This document shows positions 59,187-64,000 of a stretch of DNA of 64,000 nt, one piece after another. Under the pieces are notes generated by a model. The model saw only the letters and a program-made list of their open reading frames with translations. It did not search any database and had not been told where the DNA came from. The DNA is taken from contig NZ_CP077094.1 in NCBI RefSeq assembly GCF_014269025.2, forward strand, positions 1,550,001-1,614,000. The letters are read 5' to 3'. The position numbers and the translations under genes are program-made. The stretch comes from Pseudomonas promysalinigenes (lineage in GTDB: Bacteria > Pseudomonadota > Gammaproteobacteria > Pseudomonadales > Pseudomonadaceae). How positions within the stretch are numbered: the first letter of the stretch is position 1; each line of letters opens with the position of its first letter.

Positions 59187-60650
59187 TCAAGGCGCTGCTG
59201 CAGTGGTGTTGTTGTTCAATTTCGGTTGGCGATACAGGTCCAGCAGAACCTGGTCGAGCACCTGCGAGGCGCCCCAGGGTTTCGGGTCGTTGAGGATCGC
59301 TGCTACTGCCCAGGTCTTACCGTTGCTGTCGCGGCTGAAGCCGGCGATGGCTCGCACGGTGTTCAGGGTACCGGTCTTGATATGGCCCTCACCTGCCATG
59401 GCAGTGCGCTTGAGGCGCTTGCGCATGGTGCCATCCATGCCTACCAGCGGCATCGAGCTGATGAACTCGGCCGAATAGGGGCTGTTCCATGCCGCTTGCA
59501 GTAGCGCGGCCATCTCGCGGGTGCTGACCCGCTCGGCGCGGGACAGGCCTGAGCCGTTCTCCATCACCAGATGTGGAGCGGTGATACCTTTTTTCGCCAG
59601 CCACTGGCGTATCACACGCTGCGCGGCCCGTGCGTCGTCGCCATCGGCGTCGGTGCGGAACTGCGCGCCCAGGCTGAGGAACAGCTGCCTGGCCATGGTG
59701 TTGTTGCTGTATTTGTTGATGTCGCGGATCACTTCCACCAGGTCCGGTGAGAAAGCACGTGCCAGCAGGCGTGCGCTCTTGGGCACGTTTTCCACGCGAT
59801 CGCGGCCCTGGATGCTGCCACCAAGCTCGTTCCAGATTGCCCGCACGGCCCCGGCAGCGTAGGTCGGGTGGTCCAGCAAGGACAAATAGGTCTGCGAGTT
59901 GCAGCCATCGGCCAGCTGACCTGTGACGGTCACACTGACGCCGTCAGCCTGCTGCACAGGGTTGTAGCGTACGTCGCCGCTGCATTGCTTGCCTGCCACG
60001 GCCTTGACCTGGTTGTCGATGCGAATGCTTGCGATCGGTGGTTCCACGGCAACGGTAACTTTGCCTCCATCGTTGCGAGCGACGAAGCGCAGAGCCTTGA
60101 GGTTGATCATCAGTGAATCGGGCTTGACTAGAAACGGCTTGTTGACGTCGCCGCCGTCATCATCGAACTGGGGCAGGTTGGGTTGCACGAAATGGCTGCG
60201 GTCCAGTACCAAGTCGCCGGTGACGGTGCGCACGCCATTGGCGCGCAGGTCACGCATCAGCAGCCAGAGCTTTTCCATGTTCAGTTTGGGGTCGCCGCCG
60301 CCCTTGAGGTACAGGTTGCCGTTAAGCACCCCATTGCTAAGGGTGCCATCGGTGTAGAACTCGGTTTTCCATTGAAAGGTCGGGCCGAGTAATTCAAGGG
60401 CGGCGTAAGTGGTGACCAGCTTCATGGTCGAGGCCGGGTTCACCGATACATCGGCATTGAACACGGTCGCAGTGCCCGGGCCATTCAACGGCAGCATCAC
60501 CAGCGAGAGGGCGCTGTCCTGTAACTTGTTGGCCTTGAGCGCCTGCTGAACCTTAGGCGGCAGGTTGGTATTGACGGCGGCAGCCTGGCTGGTTAGCGCG
60601 AGGGGCAGCAGCAGGCTGGCAAGAACGAGAGGGCGGAGCTGTTTGATCAT
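59187..60650 (-). CDS. dacB: D-alanyl-D-alanine carboxypeptidase/endopeptidase (PBP4 type)
   Basis: A 487-residue periplasmic class-C penicillin-binding protein that trims and hydrolyses peptidoglycan cross-links. The signal peptide ends TSQAAAV. The catalytic SxxK is S74-T-M-K77 (NPASTMKLV), the SxN is in YSNNTMARQLF, and the KTG appears in GHIKTGTLNTV. I chose ATG 60650 because it begins the signal peptide; an in-frame codon at 60743 would put 31 extra residues before it. It diverges from yggL. Confidence 0.95.
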   Translation of the reverse strand: MIKQLRPLVLASLLLPLALTSQAAAVNTNLPPKVQQALKANKLQDSALSLVMLPLNGPGTATVFNADVSVNPASTMKLVTTYAALELLGPTFQWKTEFYTDGTLSNGVLNGNLYLKGGGDPKLNMEKLWLLMRDLRANGVRTVTGDLVLDRSHFVQPNLPQFDDDGGDVNKPFLVKPDSLMINLKALRFVARNDGGKVTVAVEPPIASIRIDNQVKAVAGKQCSGDVRYNPVQQADGVSVTVTGQLADGCNSQTYLSLLDHPTYAAGAVRAIWNELGGSIQGRDRVENVPKSARLLARAFSPDLVEVIRDINKYSNNTMARQLFLSLGAQFRTDADGDDARAAQRVIRQWLAKKGITAPHLVMENGSGLSRAERVSTREMAALLQAAWNSPYSAEFISSMPLVGMDGTMRKRLKRTAMAGEGHIKTGTLNTVRAIAGFSRDSNGKTWAVAAILNDPKPWGASQVLDQVLLDLYRQPKLNNNTTAAAP

Positions 60651-60837
60651 AAGAAGTAAACACCCTGCAGACGAGGGAAAAAGACACAGGGGCTGTAAGA
60701 GATGATCGCCCCAGGATGAAATATAGAGCGCATTATGCCCCAAGCGCAGCGTTGATGTGCCACGTTCGACGGAAAAGCGCCTTTGTAGCGCGGAAACTGT
60801 TAAAGTGCCGCGCGTAATTACTTAAGAGGATTGTTTC

Positions 60838-61182
60838 ATGGCTACCAACCGTTCCCGTCGTCTACGCAAGAAGCTGTGCGTGGATGAATTCCAGGAGCTG
60901 GGTTTCGAACTGAACCTGGGTTTCAAGGAAGACCTGTCCGACGAAGCCATCGATGCCTTCCTCGACGCATTTCTGACTGAAGCCATGGATGCCAACGGCC
61001 TGGACTATGTCGGTGGCGATGATTTTGGCCTGGTTTGCTCGGCCAAGCGCGGCTCGGTCAGCGAAGAGCAGCGTGCTGCCGTAGAAGCCTGGCTCAAAGG
61101 CCGCAGCGAGCTGACCAATATTGAAGTCAGCCCGCTGCTGGATGCCTGGTATCCAGAAAAGCCGATCAACCCGGCTTCCTGA
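60838..61182 (+). CDS. yggL: YggL (DUF469) family ribosome-associated protein
   Basis: A 114-residue acidic protein that I recognise as the YggL family, which binds the 50S subunit. The N-terminal basic start NRSRRLRKKLCVDEFQELG is followed by DEAIDAFLDAFLTEAMDANG and WYPEKPIN. AAGAGG lies eight bases before the ATG. Its 3' end overlaps the convergent sensor kinase gene by 17 bases. Confidence 0.92.
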   Translation: MATNRSRRLRKKLCVDEFQELGFELNLGFKEDLSDEAIDAFLDAFLTEAMDANGLDYVGGDDFGLVCSAKRGSVSEEQRAAVEAWLKGRSELTNIEVSPLLDAWYPEKPINPAS

Positions 61183-64000
61183 TGCCTGCTTGAGCGGCCC
61201 CGCCCGGGGGTTCGCTCGATAAAGCGCTGGCCAGTTCTCTGGCCAGCGCTTTCTCTACTCGGCGCATATGCCGTGCCAGTACCTGCCGTTGTAATTTGAT
61301 GCATGGCGCAGGGCCATCTTGCTTTTCCAGGGCCGCGCAGGCCTCCATCATGGCCTTTGCTTCCAAAAGCCGCGCCGCGCTCAGGATCTTGTGCGCCTGC
61401 TCGCGGATACCTTCTGCCTGTTCGACAGGGTCCAGGGCCATGAGCAATTTCAGATCGTCTTTCAGGCTTTTATGCACGGCGGTGAGAAACAGGCTGCGGC
61501 TTTGGGCACTGTCGCCTACGATGCCAGTCAGGCCTGCGAGGTTGAAAGGTGGCGCTACTGCCGGGCTTGGACGGGGCGTGATTTTGGCCAGGCACTGGCT
61601 CAGGGTACGCAGGCTGATAGGCTTGAGCAGGCAGTCGTCCATGCCTGCACTCAGGCATTTCTGTCGGACTTCCGGCTGAGCGTTGGCGGTGTAACCCAGA
61701 ATGATGCAGCGCGGGCGACCTAGCTTGCGCTCTTCGCAGCGAACCGCGGTAGCCACTTGGTAACCATTCATGTGAGGCATGTTGCAGTCTAGTACCAGCA
61801 CGTCGAACGGCATCGTGCGCCATTTCTGCAGGCCTTGGCGGCCATCGCTTGCACTGGTATGGCTAAGCCCCAGGTAGCTCAGTTGTTGCGCCATCAGCAT
61901 CAGGTTGGCTGGGTGGTCATCGATGACCAAGACCTTCAGGTCGGCAGCGGGGACCTCGACCTCTTCCACCTCCGATACCACAGGCACCGGCGCTTCGACA
62001 GGCTCCAAGGGCATCATCAGGCGCACCTGAGTACCTGTCCCGGGAGTGCTGTTGATACTTAAATTGCCACCCATCATCTCGCTTAGGCTACGGCAGATCG
62101 CCAAACCCAGCCCAGTGCCCGCACGGGCGCCCTGGCTGTGTGGGTTGGCTTGCACGAATGGGTTGAACAAGTGCTGCAAATCACCTTCCTCAATGCCGAT
62201 GCCGCTGTCACGCACTTCGAGCTCCAGGGTCGGCGGCGCGTCAGGGCCTTGGTCGCGCAAACTGAGCGTGACGTGGATCTGCCCTTGCTCGGTGAACTTG
62301 ATGGCATTGCTGACCAGGTTGGAAAGTATCTGCTTGAAGCGCAGCGGGTCGAGCAAAGCATGGCAGCGGGCGTTGGGGTTGATCCATACCTGGAGTGCCA
62401 GGCCTTTCTGGCGGGCCTGGCCATCGAACACCCGGCCTACCGACTCCACCAGCGCTGCGGGATCCACTGCTTCCGGGCTGAGCGACAAGTGACCGGATTC
62501 GATCCTCACGATGTCGAGGATATCGCCAATCAGGCCCAGCAGATCCCTGGCTGAGTGGTGCGCCACCTCCAGTGAGGCTGGGTCGACCTGCCCTTGCAGC
62601 GCTCGCCTGAGCGCCAGTTCGAGCATACCGATGACCGCGTTCATCGGAGTACGTATCTCGTGGCTGATGGTGGCCAGGAAGGTGCTTTTGGCGCGGTTGG
62701 CATCGTCGGCCAGGCGTTTGGCGTCGCGCAGTTCCTGCACCAGCTTGCGACGCTCACTGATATCGATCCAGCCGCCGATAATCCCCTGCACTTCACCCAA
62801 AGAGTCGCGGTAGGGCAGGATCCAGTGATAGATCGTCATCTCCCGCTCGTGAAAGCGCAGTGGCCGGTCGATGATCAGCGGCACGCCGGCGGCCATCACC
62901 TGCTGGTAGTCAGCCTGGATCTGGCGAGTGTTCTCGGCAGCGGTAAATTGGCTCTCATCCAGGCGCTTGCCGATCACGTCTTGCTGACGGGACTGGACGG
63001 CCTCCAGGTAGCTGGCATTACAGCTTTTCAACCGGCCCTCGCGATCGCGCACGTACATCGGGTGAGGGGTTCCGTTGAGCAAGGCGCCCATGAATTCCAG
63101 TTGATCGCTCAGCGCCCGTTCGGCGCGCTGGCGTTGTTTGATCTGCCCGCGCAGACGCGCGTTCCAGATCAGAGCCAGCAACAGCAGCACACCGGTGCCC
63201 AGCAGCACCTGAAGAATCTGACGCCGCAAGGCAGGCCAACGGGCATCTTCATGCACATCATAGCCGCGCCACCGATTGTTGATGGCGCCCAATTCTTCCG
63301 GCGAAATACTCAGCAGCGCTTTGTCGAGGATGCTGGCAAGCGGCATGTCATGTTCGCGGGTGGCCATGGCGAAGACAGCCGGTTCGTTGCCCACCGTGTT
63401 GCGAATGACCAGGTTGGGGTTGCCGGCCAACGCGTGGTTGGCATTGATCAACGGCGTGATCATGGCATCGACTGCGCCACTGTTGAGCAGGGCCACGGAG
63501 TAGTAGGGGCTTTGCGTTTCGATTCGGCCAATCTGTGGAAAGCGGCTTGCCAGCAGATCGTCCAGGTTACTGTAGCGGGACATCGCAACGCGCTGACCGC
63601 TCAGTTGTTCCAGTGAAGCGTATTGTTCGTCACGGGCGCGGGTCACCAGCACATGGGGGCTTTCCAGGTAGGCGCGGCTCAGGTGCAGATGTTTGTCGGT
63701 GCTTCCATCGTTAGCCAGCGCGGCGATCATGTTCACGCGCCCGTCGCGCAGCTGCGCGAGCATATCAGCGATGCCGTTGGCCCGTTGTACCTCGAAGCGC
63801 AGGCCGGTACGCAGACGAATCAAGTCCAGCAGGTCGGCGGTGATTCCACGAAAATGGCCATTGGCATCGAAGTAGGAAAGTGGTGCTGCAGTTTCGTCGA
63901 TGGCGACCCGCATGACCGGGTGGCTCACCAGCCATTGCTCTTCTTCAGGCGTCAACTGGAGCTTGCGGTCACTCAGCAGCAGATCACCGCCTGCGCTCCA
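61166..64000 (-). CDS. BvgS/EvgS-like hybrid sensor histidine kinase (5' end outside window)
   Basis: At least 944 residues of a multidomain sensor. From the N-terminal side come a periplasmic substrate-binding domain of SBP_bac_3 type (starting near LTPEEEQWLVSHPVMRVAID), a helix (LLGTGVLLLLALIWNARL), a PAS domain, HisKA (the histidine in SHEIRTP at 62660-62662), HATPase_c (NAIKFTEQG and DSGIGIEEGD), a receiver domain (Asp codon at 61787-61789 in VLDCNMPHMNG) and an Hpt domain (His codon at 61391-61393 in AHKILSAARLL). The frame remains open to base 64000, so upstream sequence, perhaps another binding domain, is missing. No response regulator partner is in view. Confidence 0.92.
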   Translation of the reverse strand, partial: WSAGGDLLLSDRKLQLTPEEEQWLVSHPVMRVAIDETAAPLSYFDANGHFRGITADLLDLIRLRTGLRFEVQRANGIADMLAQLRDGRVNMIAALANDGSTDKHLHLSRAYLESPHVLVTRARDEQYASLEQLSGQRVAMSRYSNLDDLLASRFPQIGRIETQSPYYSVALLNSGAVDAMITPLINANHALAGNPNLVIRNTVGNEPAVFAMATREHDMPLASILDKALLSISPEELGAINNRWRGYDVHEDARWPALRRQILQVLLGTGVLLLLALIWNARLRGQIKQRQRAERALSDQLEFMGALLNGTPHPMYVRDREGRLKSCNASYLEAVQSRQQDVIGKRLDESQFTAAENTRQIQADYQQVMAAGVPLIIDRPLRFHEREMTIYHWILPYRDSLGEVQGIIGGWIDISERRKLVQELRDAKRLADDANRAKSTFLATISHEIRTPMNAVIGMLELALRRALQGQVDPASLEVAHHSARDLLGLIGDILDIVRIESGHLSLSPEAVDPAALVESVGRVFDGQARQKGLALQVWINPNARCHALLDPLRFKQILSNLVSNAIKFTEQGQIHVTLSLRDQGPDAPPTLELEVRDSGIGIEEGDLQHLFNPFVQANPHSQGARAGTGLGLAICRSLSEMMGGNLSINSTPGTGTQVRLMMPLEPVEAPVPVVSEVEEVEVPAADLKVLVIDDHPANLMLMAQQLSYLGLSHTSASDGRQGLQKWRTMPFDVLVLDCNMPHMNGYQVATAVRCEERKLGRPRCIILGYTANAQPEVRQKCLSAGMDDCLLKPISLRTLSQCLAKITPRPSPAVAPPFNLAGLTGIVGDSAQSRSLFLTAVHKSLKDDLKLLMALDPVEQAEGIREQAHKILSAARLLEAKAMMEACAALEKQDGPAPCIKLQRQVLARHMRRVEKALARELASALSSEPPGGAAQAGIRKPG

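Overview
The window is a stretch of core chromosome from a Pseudomonas of the P. putida group. The evidence is GC-rich coding sequence with strong third-position G/C preference, the sigX-oprF neighbourhood, an OprF with the Pseudomonas-type Cys-containing linker, the giant NAD-glutamate dehydrogenase, and P. putida-type REP sequences. The gene order also matches, from memory, the region after purF in P. putida KT2440. I see no prophage, insertion sequence, integron or CRISPR array. Species assignment is inference, since no search was run.

Layout. 1-2933: end of purF, then metZ and a short-chain dehydrogenase in one tight operon. 2934-3758: a sigma70-like promoter, tRNA-Val(TAC) and three identical tRNA-Asp(GTC) genes with terminators. 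3886-7117: a DUF2242-type lipoprotein, a 28-residue acidic micro-ORF, an AraC-type regulator and a nitrilase-fold protein that lacks the expected catalytic Cys and Lys. 7302-11854: fadH, a D-cysteine desulfhydrase/ACC deaminase homologue, a cytochrome b561 and a DUF1853 protein. 11944-18440: a same-strand block of nadK, a metallophosphatase, a rhomboid protease, DUF1315 (YeaC), DUF2797 and pepN, mostly joined by start/stop overlaps. 18461-23874: a REP pair, a YCF48-like beta-propeller plus MMPL/RND membrane protein pair, a DUF5629-like protein, an exported lactonase and a tiny exported peptide.

23930-29399 (minus): sbcD-sbcC and a glutathione S-transferase, coupled by ATGA overlaps. 29661-30092: a DUF2628 membrane protein. 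30204-37008 (minus): a six-gene MoxR/Bat operon (MoxR ATPase, DUF58, DUF4381, VWA protein BatA, VWA-TPR protein BatB/C, BatD). 37156-42682: a small acidic protein and gdhB with a clear terminator. 42709-47186: ppsR and ppsA diverge, followed by an alpha/beta hydrolase. 47469-51997: rraA, cmaX, crfX, cmpX, the ECF sigma factor sigX and the major porin oprF, an envelope-homeostasis cluster. 52043-56569: an apparently gene-free oprF/pyrD junction, pyrD, rmf with a structured leader, and rlmL. 56663-64000: a CHASE-PAS-GGDEF diguanylate cyclase, a REP pair, dacB, yggL and a BvgS-like hybrid histidine kinase that runs off the window end.

The genes are mostly housekeeping: purine and methionine synthesis, NAD(P) supply, glutamate and phosphoenolpyruvate metabolism, ribosome hibernation and rRNA methylation, DNA break processing, and envelope maintenance. 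The most promising less-explored items are the catalytically degenerate nitrilase-like protein and its AraC partner, a palindrome in the fadH divergent promoter, DUF2797 as a possible zinc-ribbon plus GIY-YIG-like protein, the Bat operon with a degenerate VWA metal site, the YCF48-RND pair, and two micro-genes. I did not find a clear-cut new defence or mobile system.
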